Below, one piece after another: positions 46,330-54,879 of a stretch of DNA of 64,000 nucleotides. Location of the stretch: contig JAJEEO010000002.1 in assembly GCA_022820925.1 (NCBI GenBank), positions 62,001 to 126,000 on the forward strand, written 5' to 3'. The position numbers were made by a program, and so were the translations under genes. The notes under the pieces are model-generated. The model had not been told where the DNA came from. It searched no databases and saw only the letters and a program-made list of their open reading frames with translations. Each line of letters opens with the position of its first letter. Positions within the stretch are counted from its first letter, which is position 1. The DNA is from Acidimicrobiia bacterium. Lineage in GTDB: Bacteria > Actinomycetota > Acidimicrobiia > Acidimicrobiales > Poriferisodalaceae.

Positions 46330-46865
46330 GATGTTGGCTCCTGTGTATCGCTTCCTGCGAAGACGAGTTCTGGGTCGGTGTCGGGCGCCGCGAGCCAGCG
46401 CAGGCGGGCGGTGAAACCGATGTAGTCCCACATCAGGTGCTCACCGTCGCGCCAGCGGCGAACCTCGATCGGGCCGGTGCCCACATTGAGACCGTGCGGC
46501 CGCAGCACGTGCACGCCGTCCTCGAAGCTGGCGACGACGTGGATCTCGGTCGTCTTGTCGAATTCGGCGACATCATGCACGCCGTTGCGCAGTGTGCAGT
46601 CGCAGCGCATGTCGTGGATGATGCCCGCACCGGTCACCACCACCCGGTCGTCGGCCTGCTCGATGCGCTGCACCCGGCCCAGCGCGGGATGGCCAGGCTG
46701 CGCTTCGCCCTCTTGAGTCACCTCGACGGTCTGCCAGAAGCCGCGCATGTCGGGCGCGCCGTCGCAGAGCGGCTGGGTGCAGCCCCCCAGGATCGGCGGC
46801 GGCCACTGCGTCCAGCCGCCTGCCGGCGTGTACGCAACAGGGATCGAATCGGCGGTCAAGGTCAT
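46326..46865 (-). CDS. Unknown protein, probable beta-rich small domain
   Basis: 179 residues from the ATG at 46865, which has GGGGA upstream. Beta-strand-like segments (RIEQADDRVVVTGAGIIHD, EIHVVASFEDGVHVLRPHG) suggest a lipocalin- or SRPBCC-like fold, but I recognise no family with confidence. Cysteines are clustered (GGCTQPLCDG and MRCDCTLRNG). It is between a sulfatase and the haloalkane dehalogenase, overlapping the latter by four bases. Confidence 0.7.
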   Translation of the reverse strand: MTLTADSIPVAYTPAGGWTQWPPPILGGCTQPLCDGAPDMRGFWQTVEVTQEGEAQPGHPALGRVQRIEQADDRVVVTGAGIIHDMRCDCTLRNGVHDVAEFDKTTEIHVVASFEDGVHVLRPHGLNVGTGPIEVRRWRDGEHLMWDYIGFTARLRWLAAPDTDPELVFAGSDTQEPTS

Positions 46866-46875
46866 CGGCGTTCCC

Positions 46876-49158
46876 CTATTGGCGGGCCATCTCGGTACGT
46901 GCGGCCGTCTCGGCATCGGCCCGAGACGCACCGCTCCGGTCGATCTCGACGGCGTGCAGTGCGCCGCTGAATGCGAATGGCGCCTCATACCGCGGCGACA
47001 CGGCCTGCCCGTGGTCGAAGCCGACGCTGGAGCCGATCGAGGAGATCATGCGCATCACGTAGGGAAGCTCCGCGCTCCCGCAGGACTCGCCGTCGATCGC
47101 CAGCTCGATGACGCCGGTAGTGCGGCTGGTGCGGCGCAGTTGCGCCGCCAGGACGCAGTCCCCCGCTGGCACCTCGATGTCGGACTCGACGACCGTGTGC
47201 TCGCCGAACGAGTTGTAGTCCACCACGAGCCGGCCGCCCTGCACGAACACCGTCATGCCCGAGTTGGCGTTGCCGGTCGCCCACAGCACGCCCGCATCGT
47301 CGGCGCCGCGGCTCACGTGCGCGGTGAGTTCCCACGATCGACCCGACGGCGCCGCCGAGGCTGCCGAGGGGATCGGCGACAACGGTGGCCGGTAGCGGTA
47401 GCGCCGACTCGTCGGGTGCGGCGAATGATCGTCGGGACGGGCGACGAAGAGTTCGATCATCCGTTCGTCCAGCGGCAGGACGCCGTGGCGCTCGGCCTCG
47501 GACCACCACAGGCCAATCAGCTCCTCCAGCTTGCCGGGATCGGTCGCCGCGAGGTCGTTGCATTCGGACCGGTCCGCCGACAGTTCGTACAGCTCCCAGC
47601 GGTCGTCGTCGAAGGCTTCCCCCTTGATGTGTCGGGCCACCGCCTTCCAGGTGACGCCGTCTTGCTCGGTGACCAGTGCGCGGGAGCCCGCTTGCTCGAA
47701 GTACTGGAGCGTGTTCGTGGCCGGGGCGTCCGCATCGGCGAGCACCGAGGCGAAGGAGCTGCCGGTCACCGGAAGCTGCGCATAGCCGCCGAAGACCTCC
47801 GGCGGCGTGATGTCGAGCAGCTCGTAGATCGTCGGCACCACGTCGGACACGTTCACGAACTGGTCTCGCCGGGTGCCCTGCTGGTCAGCGGCGATGCCGT
47901 CCGGCCAGTGCACCACCAGCGGCACATGCACCCCTCCCTCGTGGGTGTTCTGCTTGTACCACTTGAAGGGGCTGTTGCCGCACTGGGCCCAGCCCCACGG
48001 GTAGTTGGTGTGCGAGTTGGGCCCGCCGATGTCGTCGAGCCTTTCCATCACGTCGTCGGGGTCGTCGAGAATGCCGTTGAAGTACTTCATCTCGTGCATG
48101 ACGCCGAACGGCCCGCCCTCCTGGGACGCGCCGTTGTCGGCCAGCACCGTCAAGATCGTGTTGTCGAGCTGGCCCATCTGGCGCAGCCCGTCGACGAGGC
48201 GCCCGATCTGGTCGTCGGTGTGGTCGAGGAAGGCGGCGAAGGCTTCCTGCAGGCGGCAGGCGAAGCGGCGATGGCTGTCTGGCAGTTCGTCCCAGGGTTT
48301 CACGCCGGGATTGCGGGGCGCCAGCTGCGTGTCTTCGGGGATGATCCCCAGCGCGAGCTGTCGCTCGTACCAGCGCTGGCGAACCGCATCCCAGCCGTCG
48401 TCGAACCGTCCCCGGTACTTGTCGAGGTACGCCTGCGGCGCCTGGTGCGGCGCGTGGGTCGCACCGAAGGGCAGGTAGGCGAAGAACGGCCGGTCGGGGC
48501 GCACGCCTTTGCTGTCGTTGATCATGCGCAGGAGCTGATCGACGAGGTCTTCGCTGAGGTGGTAGCCCTCGTCGGGGCCCGCAGGCGGGTCGATGTGGTG
48601 GTTGTCCACCACCAGCTCAGGGTGGAACTGGTCGGTCTCGCCTTCGAGGAAGCCGTAGAAGCGGTCGAACCCCCGTGCCAGCGGCCACTGGTCGTGCGGC
48701 CCGGCGGCGGAGATGTCGTCGGTCGGCGCCAGGTGCCATTTCCCGGCGCAGAACGTGGCGTAGCCCTGCGCGCCGAGCACCTCGGCCACGGTCGCGGCGT
48801 GGTTGGTGATGTGGCCGAGCTGATGCGGGAAGCCGGTGCGGTGGTTCGACACCGAGCGCATGCCCACGGCGTGCTGGGACCGGCCGGTCAGCAGCGACGC
48901 CCGCGTCGGCGAGCACAGCGGGGTGACATGGAAGTTGGTGAACTGCAGTCCGACGGCTGCGAGCGCGTCGACATGGGGAGTGTCGATGTCGGAGCCGAAG
49001 CAGCCGAATTGAGCGAATCCCGTGTCGTCGAGCAGCACGATCACCACGTTGGGCGCATCGGAACCGGGGTGCGGCCGGGAGGTGAAATGCGGTTCGGATT
49101 CGGCGAGCGTGCGGCCGATGCGGCCTTCGAACGGCGGCGGCTGGATCGGATGTGTCAT
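46876..49158 (-). CDS. Type I sulfatase (arylsulfatase-like) with C-terminal extension
   Basis: 760 residues. The metal-binding start is VIVLLDDTGFAQFGCFG and the formylglycine motif is CSPTR with Cys82; further ligands are in CAGKWHL and LADNGASQEGGP. The sulfatase part ends near residue 590. The remaining ~170 residues look like a beta-sandwich (WATGNANSGMTVFVQGG). No formylglycine-generating enzyme gene is in the window. No clear signal peptide is visible, so it may be cytoplasmic. Co-oriented with the haloalkane dehalogenase and metallo-hydrolase genes. Confidence 0.9.
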   Translation of the reverse strand: MTHPIQPPPFEGRIGRTLAESEPHFTSRPHPGSDAPNVVIVLLDDTGFAQFGCFGSDIDTPHVDALAAVGLQFTNFHVTPLCSPTRASLLTGRSQHAVGMRSVSNHRTGFPHQLGHITNHAATVAEVLGAQGYATFCAGKWHLAPTDDISAAGPHDQWPLARGFDRFYGFLEGETDQFHPELVVDNHHIDPPAGPDEGYHLSEDLVDQLLRMINDSKGVRPDRPFFAYLPFGATHAPHQAPQAYLDKYRGRFDDGWDAVRQRWYERQLALGIIPEDTQLAPRNPGVKPWDELPDSHRRFACRLQEAFAAFLDHTDDQIGRLVDGLRQMGQLDNTILTVLADNGASQEGGPFGVMHEMKYFNGILDDPDDVMERLDDIGGPNSHTNYPWGWAQCGNSPFKWYKQNTHEGGVHVPLVVHWPDGIAADQQGTRRDQFVNVSDVVPTIYELLDITPPEVFGGYAQLPVTGSSFASVLADADAPATNTLQYFEQAGSRALVTEQDGVTWKAVARHIKGEAFDDDRWELYELSADRSECNDLAATDPGKLEELIGLWWSEAERHGVLPLDERMIELFVARPDDHSPHPTSRRYRYRPPLSPIPSAASAAPSGRSWELTAHVSRGADDAGVLWATGNANSGMTVFVQGGRLVVDYNSFGEHTVVESDIEVPAGDCVLAAQLRRTSRTTGVIELAIDGESCGSAELPYVMRMISSIGSSVGFDHGQAVSPRYEAPFAFSGALHAVEIDRSGASRADAETAARTEMARQ

Positions 49159-49207
49159 CGAAGCTCCTGGGAAGATGCCGGGAACGGGTTGGCGTGGCGC
49201 CGCCGGC

Positions 49208-50029
49208 TCACAGCGTGACCGTGGTGAGATCGTCGCCGATGACGATCTCGCCTCCGAAGTGTGCGGCTGCCAGCTCGACCCACTCGGGGTATTGCTCGGG
49301 CGTGGGTGCGGGAACCATGTGCGTCAGCACCAACCGCTGCACGCCGACCCTGGCTGCGGTCTGTGCCGCTTCGACGACGCCGGAGTGGTAGTCGAGGATG
49401 TCCTGGAACATCTCGTTGGGGCTCAGCTCGACGAGGTCTTTGCGGATGACGGTCTGCACGTACGCATCGGCCCCGGCGGCGAGCTGGTCGACGCCATCGC
49501 AGGGAATGGTGTCGCCGACGATCGCGGCGGCCGCGCCATCGTGTTCGAGGCGGTAGCCAAGCGTGGGCTTGACTGGGGCATGCTCGGTTGCCGCTGTGCT
49601 GACGCTCACATCGTCGACCTCGAACGTCGCGCCCGCGTCGAGCTCGGTCACCTCGACTTGCGGTTCGTTGACGAGCATGTCGTGGTGCGCGATTCGGTAG
49701 CCGATGTCGGCTTCGAGCGCGCCGAGCTGACGTTCGACGAACTGCGCCGTGCCCGGCGGCCCGTACACCTGCAGCGTGGCGTTGCCCTGGCTCATGATCC
49801 AGTGGGTGGTGATCACGTCGTTCAGTGCGCACACATGGTCGCTGTGCAGGTGGGTGATCAGCACGGCACTGAGGAAGACAGGCAGCGAGCCGCCGCCCGC
49901 CATGCGCATCACGACGCCGCGGCCGGCGTCGATGAGGATGTGGGTGTCGCCTGCCTTGACCAGCGTGGACGGTCCCGCCCGGTTGGCGTCAGGCAGCGGA
50001 GAGCCGGTCCCGGTCAGCACGATGTCCAT
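49208..50029 (-). CDS. Metallo-beta-lactamase-fold hydrolase (RNase Z / arylsulfatase-like)
   Basis: 273 residues. The metal motif is ITHLHSDHVCALND, with His later in TAATEHAPVKPTLG, VGDTIPC and LTHMVP. The start MDIVLTGTGSPLPDANRAG is typical of the RNase Z/AtsA-like branch. A GGGGAG site precedes the ATG. The neighbouring sulfatase makes an ester-hydrolase role plausible. A tRNA-processing RNase Z is less likely from context. Confidence 0.85.
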   Translation of the reverse strand: MDIVLTGTGSPLPDANRAGPSTLVKAGDTHILIDAGRGVVMRMAGGGSLPVFLSAVLITHLHSDHVCALNDVITTHWIMSQGNATLQVYGPPGTAQFVERQLGALEADIGYRIAHHDMLVNEPQVEVTELDAGATFEVDDVSVSTAATEHAPVKPTLGYRLEHDGAAAAIVGDTIPCDGVDQLAAGADAYVQTVIRKDLVELSPNEMFQDILDYHSGVVEAAQTAARVGVQRLVLTHMVPAPTPEQYPEWVELAAAHFGGEIVIGDDLTTVTL

Positions 50030-50130
50030 GACGCTCCCCTGACGGCCCCGACGGTCCGACTGGACCTTGGCGAATCGGCCGGCACCCTAGCATTCTATTG
50101 CCAGTTTTGCTGACAATACCTTTGGGGTGC

Positions 50131-50562
50131 CTACGCCGGTGTGTGCTCGAAGGGCAAATCGGCGTAGCGGCTCTGGGTCACCGTCACCCGCAGCACGACC
50201 CGATTCTCGAGGTTGTCCCGCATCGGGAACGGCTTGGACGTGTACTTGTGGCTGATCGCGTCCATGACGGCCATGTCCGGATCGGGCTCGACTTCAGCCA
50301 CACCACGCAGCTGTATCTCTTCGTAGGGGTTGTCCATGTCGACGATCGAGATGGCGACACGAGGATCGCGCAGGATGTTCTGCGTCTTCAGCGATGTCCG
50401 CCCGGTGGCCATGATTACCGTCGTGGCGTCAACGAGATCGATCCAGATCGGGTCGAGCTTGGGCGAACCGTCAGCGCGCACGGTTGCGAGGTGCGCGAAG
50501 TTCGGCCGGCGCACGAGTTCTTGCACCTCGGCGGTCATGGCCTTCGGAGTCGGTGTCGTCAT
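50131..50562 (-). CDS. PPOX-class flavin/F420-dependent oxidoreductase
   Basis: 143 residues, one split beta-barrel. The pattern NFAHLATVRADGSPKLDPIW, followed by STSLKTQNI-like basic contacts (GRTSLKTQNILRDPRVAI), is that of F420-binding pyridoxamine-oxidase-like proteins. Probably reduces or oxidises an unknown compound. It may be the first gene of the sulfatase/dehalogenase operon, about 100 bases upstream of the metallo-hydrolase. Confidence 0.88.
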   Translation of the reverse strand: MTTPTPKAMTAEVQELVRRPNFAHLATVRADGSPKLDPIWIDLVDATTVIMATGRTSLKTQNILRDPRVAISIVDMDNPYEEIQLRGVAEVEPDPDMAVMDAISHKYTSKPFPMRDNLENRVVLRVTVTQSRYADLPFEHTPA

Positions 50563-50645
50563 GTGTTCTCTCGCTTCGTGATTGTTGCGGCGTGAAGACG
50601 CTCACCGTAAACGCCCGGGCGGGCCTGAAGCAGCCGCAAAGCGAG

Positions 50646-51206
50646 TCACATGGTCACTGGTCCGATCGGCTGCTCGATGCGGAGCGCTGACCCGACGCGT
50701 GCATTGCCAAGTTGGCGGCGGCCGTCGAGAAACGCGAGCTCGACGATAAACGAGAAGCCGACAACCTCGCCCCCGCCGTGAATGACGAGCTGCGCCGATG
50801 CAGCGGCAGTGCCGCCGGTGGCGAGCACGTCGTCCACGATCAGCACGCGTGCCCCAGCCGCAATGGCATCGGTGTGCATTTCCAAGCGCTCTGCGCCGTA
50901 CTCCAGCTCGTAGTCGGCACCCAGTGTCGGCCCCGGCAGCTTCCCCGGCTTGCGCAGCGGCACAAACCCGGCACCCAGCCGATCTGCCGCCATCCCGCCA
51001 ATGACGAAGCCCCGGGCCTCCGGCGCCGCTACAAGCTCAACACCCTGGTCTTCGAACGGCTCCACCAGCTCAGCCACGCACGCAGCCAAACCGTCCGGCT
51101 CCCCCAGCAAAGGCGTGATGTCCTTGAACACCACCCCCGCCCGAGGAAACCCCGGCACATCCCGTATCAACGACCGCCACACGATCGCCTGGTGCTGGTC
51201 AGTCAT
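50646..51206 (-). CDS. apt: Adenine phosphoribosyltransferase
   Basis: 186 residues. The PRPP-binding motif is VLIVDDVLATGGTAAA, the substrate loop EARGFVIGGM, and the start region IRDVPGFPRAGVVFKDITPLL is diagnostic for Apt. It salvages adenine to AMP in the cytoplasm. The ATG at 51206 overlaps the stop of the PIN-like toxin gene (ATGA), so it appears to be translated from a toxin-antitoxin transcript, which is unusual for a housekeeping gene. Confidence 0.93.
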   Translation of the reverse strand: MTDQHQAIVWRSLIRDVPGFPRAGVVFKDITPLLGEPDGLAACVAELVEPFEDQGVELVAAPEARGFVIGGMAADRLGAGFVPLRKPGKLPGPTLGADYELEYGAERLEMHTDAIAAGARVLIVDDVLATGGTAAASAQLVIHGGGEVVGFSFIVELAFLDGRRQLGNARVGSALRIEQPIGPVTM

Positions 51207-51583
51207 TGCCGGGCTCGGTCGAGCCACCAGATGAACGACTCGGCGTCGCCGAACACAGCTGCTTGTTCGGACAAGAACTCCACAAGTGCGTTGACGAGGG
51301 TATGCACGTGGTCACCGGCCCCACGAGGAAACCGGCGCGGGTGAGTGAAGAGCAAGCCCGCATGGGATCGTCCCGAAGCGGTGCCGGTGAGGTGGAGGGC
51401 GACGAAGTCCTTGACGTTCTCGGTGACAATCGCTCGTCGATCTGCGGCTGCCGCGCGCAGCAGATCGGCATCAGCAAGCCCGACGAGTTCTGGTCGTTCC
51501 TTGACAGCAACCACGTCATGCCCGAGCCGGCGCAGTCCAACGGCAGCTGCGGGCGCGTGCATCTCGTCCAGCAGCAGCTTCAC
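51203..51583 (-). CDS. DUF5615 PIN-like toxin
   Basis: 126 residues. The N-terminus MKLLLDEMHAPAAAVGLRRLGHD and IVTENVKDFVALHL are the acidic landmarks of the DUF5615 PIN-like family, with Asp6, Glu7 and the later Glu/Asp pair. Likely a ribonuclease toxin. Its start overlaps the stop of the upstream antitoxin-like gene (ATGA), the normal toxin-after-antitoxin order. Confidence 0.82.
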   Translation of the reverse strand: MKLLLDEMHAPAAAVGLRRLGHDVVAVKERPELVGLADADLLRAAAADRRAIVTENVKDFVALHLTGTASGRSHAGLLFTHPRRFPRGAGDHVHTLVNALVEFLSEQAAVFGDAESFIWWLDRARQ

Positions 51584-52002
51584 CCTGACAGCAGGCGCCG
51601 TTCGTTTTCCCAGACCGCCAGCTCGAGATCTGCCATCTCGTCATTCTGAGCGATCTCGGCGTCGATCTCATCGGCGAATTCGGCGTAGTACCGGCTGGCT
51701 ATACGGACCTGGAAAGCCGCCAATCCGAGTTGCGCAGCCAGGCGATCGGCACGCTCCTCGACGCTGCCGGTCATGTCGCGCATCGGCCCGACGATCTCCC
51801 ACACGTCGGGCCCTGCTGCCAGTCCGGCCCGGCGACCACCCGGTCCGCTGCGAAAGACGACTCCCGGGTGGGCCTCCATGCGCAGGCCCTCGTCGATCAG
51901 ACGCTCGCCCACGGCTGAAATCGACTCAGCGCCCTGAGCGGCGCGATGCTTCAGACGGTCATATGAACCAGGTCGCCGGAAGCGGATCGAGAGCACCGCC
52001 AT
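51580..52002 (-). CDS. Putative antitoxin with ribbon-helix-helix N-terminus
   Basis: 140 residues from the ATG at 52002. The N-terminus AVLSIRFRRPGSYDRLKHRA looks like a DNA-binding beta strand and helix, and the longer C-terminal half (RDMTGSVEERADRLAAQLGL) is charged and helical, as expected for an antitoxin. A TACAAT -10 hexamer lies six bases upstream of this ATG; an alternative in-frame start eight codons upstream would place that promoter inside the gene. It is upstream of the PIN-like toxin. Confidence 0.7.
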   Translation of the reverse strand: MAVLSIRFRRPGSYDRLKHRAAQGAESISAVGERLIDEGLRMEAHPGVVFRSGPGGRRAGLAAGPDVWEIVGPMRDMTGSVEERADRLAAQLGLAAFQVRIASRYYAEFADEIDAEIAQNDEMADLELAVWENERRLLSG

Positions 52003-52008
52003 GGTGAC

Positions 52009-52014
52009 ATTGTA
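52009..52014 (-). promoter_or_regulatory. Leaderless -10 element for the toxin-antitoxin-apt operon
   Basis: TACAAT on the minus strand, followed by GTCACC and then the ATG at 52002: six bases between hexamer and start codon. It is the closest match to the -10 consensus among the five leaderless candidates. Confidence 0.55.
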
Positions 52015-52030
52015 GCCAAATGTCACCAGC

Positions 52031-52972
52031 CTAGAGGCGGCGGGGCCAGGCGCGCGGGAATCGGTCAGCGTCGTCGAGGTCGTCGCCGTCCTCCAGCCCG
52101 ACCGTGTTGCGGAACGGCTCGGGCGACGACGGTCGCTTGTAGAAAGTCACGTCGTCACCGGCGAATCGCACTGAGGCCGCTCGCCTCAGCCGCTCGGCGC
52201 TGACGTTGCCCAACGATCCGTGCAGCGTCATCCAATGATGCACGATGACGTCGCCGGGGCTGGCTTCGTACCTGCGAATGTCGAAGTCATCAGGTCGATC
52301 ATCGATGTCAGGCAAGTCATCGAGACCGTCGAAGTCCAAGCCCGGGATGTTCAACGTGCCCTTCATCGTCACGAAATCGTTCGGCTTGAACACCTTGCCC
52401 CAGCGATGGCTGCCCGCGACGTAACCCATAGCGCCTGAGGCCACGGTGACCTCATCGACGGGAACCCAGCAAACGGCCACCTTGGAGCCCTGCAGCAACC
52501 AGTACGGCTTGTCCTGGTGCCACGGGGTGCGCACGCTCGAGCCTGGTTCCTTCATGAACAGCTGGTCGCTGTAGAGGTTGACGCGCTCGCTGCGAGTCAG
52601 TGCGGCCACGATCTCCGGCAGCGGGCCGTTGACGTGCAGCTCGCGCAGCCCTTCGTGCCAGCTGCACGCATCTGTCTCCACGATGTTGCGGCCCTCGGGC
52701 ACCCGATCGGGCTCGACGGCGAGCGTGGAACCGTCGTGCTCGGCGAGCAGGCCGCGCATTCGCTCAGCGATGTCCACCCGGCTTCCGGCCCGGCTCTCAC
52801 CGGTCATGAGCCCTTCTCGGCCGGTGGCCGTGTCGCGATTGAACACTTCGTCGAGTGCAACTCGGAACTCGTCGACCCAGTCCAGCGGGCAGATATTGCC
52901 CAATACCACGACGCCGTCTCGCTCGTACGTCGCCTTCTCGGCGTCAGTCACCGAGCGAGTCGTGTCGAACAT
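52031..52972 (-). CDS. Phytanoyl-CoA dioxygenase-like Fe(II)/2-oxoglutarate oxygenase
   Basis: 313 residues. Iron ligands are in VRTPWHQDKPYWLLQG (HxD) and VIVHHWMTLHGSLGN (second His); GAMGYVAGSHRWGK is the usual loop between. The N-terminal YERDGVVVLGNICPLDWVDEF is a family start. The substrate is probably not phytanoyl-CoA but a small organic acid, amine or halogenated compound. Only 22 bases separate it from the F420 nitroreductase-like gene upstream. Confidence 0.88.
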   Translation of the reverse strand: MFDTTRSVTDAEKATYERDGVVVLGNICPLDWVDEFRVALDEVFNRDTATGREGLMTGESRAGSRVDIAERMRGLLAEHDGSTLAVEPDRVPEGRNIVETDACSWHEGLRELHVNGPLPEIVAALTRSERVNLYSDQLFMKEPGSSVRTPWHQDKPYWLLQGSKVAVCWVPVDEVTVASGAMGYVAGSHRWGKVFKPNDFVTMKGTLNIPGLDFDGLDDLPDIDDRPDDFDIRRYEASPGDVIVHHWMTLHGSLGNVSAERLRRAASVRFAGDDVTFYKRPSSPEPFRNTVGLEDGDDLDDADRFPRAWPRRL

Positions 52973-52993
52973 CGGGAGCCCCCCGAATGCGGG

Positions 52994-53413
52994 TCAGTTG
53001 CGGACGAGGCGGAAGACGGGGATCTCGCGGCCGTGTTCGGTGGCGCTCTTCTCGTAGTCGGCGAATTGCGGCATCAGCGCGGCCTGGGCATCGAAGAGCC
53101 GCTTGCGCTCGTCGCCCTCGGTGAGATGCGCCGTGGCCTCCCATGTGTCGGTGCCGACCTCGACAGTGACTGTCGGGTTGGCGACCAGGTTGTAGTACCA
53201 GTTCGGGTTCGTCGGGGCGCCGCCCTTGGAGGCGATGATCACGATGTCGTCGCCGTCGGTCGAGTACACGAGCGGCGAGCACAGCTCGCGACCGGTCTTG
53301 GCCCCGGTCATCGTGACGAGGATCATCGGCGCGCCCTTGAGCCAGCCGCTGCAGTTGCCCTCGTTCTCGCGGAACTCCTTGATCACGGGTTCGTTCATCT
53401 TCAGAAAGTCCAT
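52994..53413 (-). CDS. Ddn-type F420-dependent nitroreductase-family protein
   Basis: 139 residues. MILVTMTGAKTGRELCSPLVY and NWYYNLVANPTVTVEVG are the signature of the deazaflavin-dependent nitroreductase (DUF385) family of actinobacteria. Members reduce quinones, nitro compounds or mycotoxins with F420H2. AGGAGA precedes the ATG. Between two dioxygenase genes on the same strand. Confidence 0.92.
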   Translation of the reverse strand: MDFLKMNEPVIKEFRENEGNCSGWLKGAPMILVTMTGAKTGRELCSPLVYSTDGDDIVIIASKGGAPTNPNWYYNLVANPTVTVEVGTDTWEATAHLTEGDERKRLFDAQAALMPQFADYEKSATEHGREIPVFRLVRN

Positions 53414-53435
53414 CGAAGTCTCCTGTCCGGTGAGC

Positions 53436-54323
53436 TCAGGCAGTATCGCCGTTCGAGGCGATCACATCTTGCATCTCGCGGGCATGGCGCAGCCACAGCC
53501 CACCGCCGTTGTAGGGGCGGGGGTCGTAGGAGCTGTGGCCGAGCAGGCGCTGAACCCGCTCGCTCTGGCCGGAGAGCTCTCCAAGGCTGAAATCCATCGG
53601 GCTGGCCTCTTCGGGCGTCAACCAGCCCGCGACGAAGCTGAGGTGGAACGCCCGCCGCCACCGGTCGGCGGTCTGGTTGGCGCCGCCGCCGTGCAGCACG
53701 TAGCCCGAGTACACGAGCGCGTCGCCAGGCCCCAGCTCTGCCGGCACCGATTCACGCTCTTCGTAGCGAGCCAGCTCGCTCTGGCGGTGACTGCCCGGCA
53801 CCACGCGAGTCGCACCCAACTCCTCGGTGACCTCTTCCAGACCGATCATGGCGCTGACCGTGACCTCGGGCGAATCGGGCCACGTGGCCTTCACGAACGC
53901 CCACCAGTTGTTCGCGTCTCGGTGCAGCATCTGCGCCGTCTCGCCCGGCCCGATGTACATCACCTGCGCCGTGTTCAGCCAGTACGACCCGCAGATCGGA
54001 AGCAGCACGGCATCGGCGATCTGCGCGTACAGCTCGTTGTCGAGGATGTCGAAGAATGCCGGAGTCAGCCGGGCAAGACTCGAGAACCGGATCGTGTTGG
54101 CGCCCACAAAGCGCTTGCCGTCATCGCCGAGGCCTTGGGTGGCGCCGCCCGGCTGGATGCCCTGGGCGAATTCGTCCGCGGCGGCACGCATCTGGGCGAT
54201 GGTGTCAACACCGAACATCCCCTCGACGATGACCCCGCCGTCCTCCCGCATCGCCTCGAGAATCGGCTCCAGCCCCGCTGAGGCGGGAGTTCTCTGCAAC
54301 GAACGAACAGAGGTCTTGCTCAT
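53436..54323 (-). CDS. Phytanoyl-CoA dioxygenase-like Fe(II)/2-oxoglutarate oxygenase
   Basis: 295 residues. Iron ligands are in AQMLHRDANNWWAFVK (HxD) and VYSGYVLHGGGANQTADRW; LGATRVVPGSHRQSE lies between them. It is closer in loop pattern to the enzyme at 9483 (HGGGxN) than to its neighbour at 52031. An AAGGAGAG site precedes the ATG. First gene of the short minus-strand set 54323-52031. Confidence 0.88.
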   Translation of the reverse strand: MSKTSVRSLQRTPASAGLEPILEAMREDGGVIVEGMFGVDTIAQMRAAADEFAQGIQPGGATQGLGDDGKRFVGANTIRFSSLARLTPAFFDILDNELYAQIADAVLLPICGSYWLNTAQVMYIGPGETAQMLHRDANNWWAFVKATWPDSPEVTVSAMIGLEEVTEELGATRVVPGSHRQSELARYEERESVPAELGPGDALVYSGYVLHGGGANQTADRWRRAFHLSFVAGWLTPEEASPMDFSLGELSGQSERVQRLLGHSSYDPRPYNGGGLWLRHAREMQDVIASNGDTA

Positions 54324-54405
54324 GGCACTCTCCTTCCGGGAAGCACTGAGCGCCTGGTTTCACTGAAATTACTGCCCTGGCGGCGCGAAGACCGGTGAGG
54401 GCTGA

Positions 54406-54795
54406 TTACTCCTTGTAGGCGACGGCTTCGATCTCGATGAGCGCGCCGGGGATGATGATCCCTGCGATCACGGTCGTGCTCGCGGGCGGCTCGCCCGGGA
54501 AGTACTTCTTGCGGGCTGCGCTGTAGGAGCCGTACTGGTCGACATCGGTGATGAACGCCTGCAGCTTGACCACATCGGACATCTCGAAGCCCTCTTCGGC
54601 GAGCGCGAGCTGGATGTACTCGAAGATCTCCTCAGTCTGCCCGCCCATGTCCTTGGTGAGATCGTTCGCGATGCAGCCCGAGACATAGACCGACGGACCA
54701 GCCCTCACCGCCGGCGCGAACGCCCCGGAGCGGATCAGCTCGGGGACCGGGTGCGCCTCGATGAGCGCTTCTGAACGGATGACCTTGCCTGCCAT
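54406..54795 (-). CDS. RidA/YjgF-family enamine-imine deaminase-like protein
   Basis: 129 residues. GPSVYVSGCIANDLTKD, VVKLQAFITDVDQY and AIEIEAVAY-like C-terminus (ALIEIEAVAYKE) are RidA landmarks. The invariant Arg of the active deaminases (usually before the final Glu) is not seen: the segment PPASTTVIAGIIIPG has no Arg, so this may not be a deaminase. A TAGTCT hexamer six bases before the ATG suggests a leaderless mRNA. Divergent from the SnoaL-like gene. Confidence 0.88.
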   Translation of the reverse strand: MAGKVIRSEALIEAHPVPELIRSGAFAPAVRAGPSVYVSGCIANDLTKDMGGQTEEIFEYIQLALAEEGFEMSDVVKLQAFITDVDQYGSYSAARKKYFPGEPPASTTVIAGIIIPGALIEIEAVAYKE

Positions 54796-54801
54796 GGCCG
54801 G

Positions 54802-54807
54802 AGACTA
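54802..54807 (-). promoter_or_regulatory. Leaderless -10 element for the RidA gene
   Basis: TAGTCT on the minus strand, six bases before the ATG at 54795. Part of a short divergent promoter region (54796-54879). Confidence 0.4.
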
Positions 54808-54866
54808 ATCCTGCGTCCCGGGCGGGACAGATGCGCCGAGGCCGATATCGAGACGCCCGAAGATGA

Positions 54867-54872
54867 CAAGAT
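54867..54872 (+). promoter_or_regulatory. Leaderless -10 element for the SnoaL-like gene
   Basis: CAAGAT lies seven bases before the GTG at 54880. Match to the hexamer is weaker than the others, but there is no ribosome-binding site either. Confidence 0.3.
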
Positions 54873-54879
54873 CACCACC

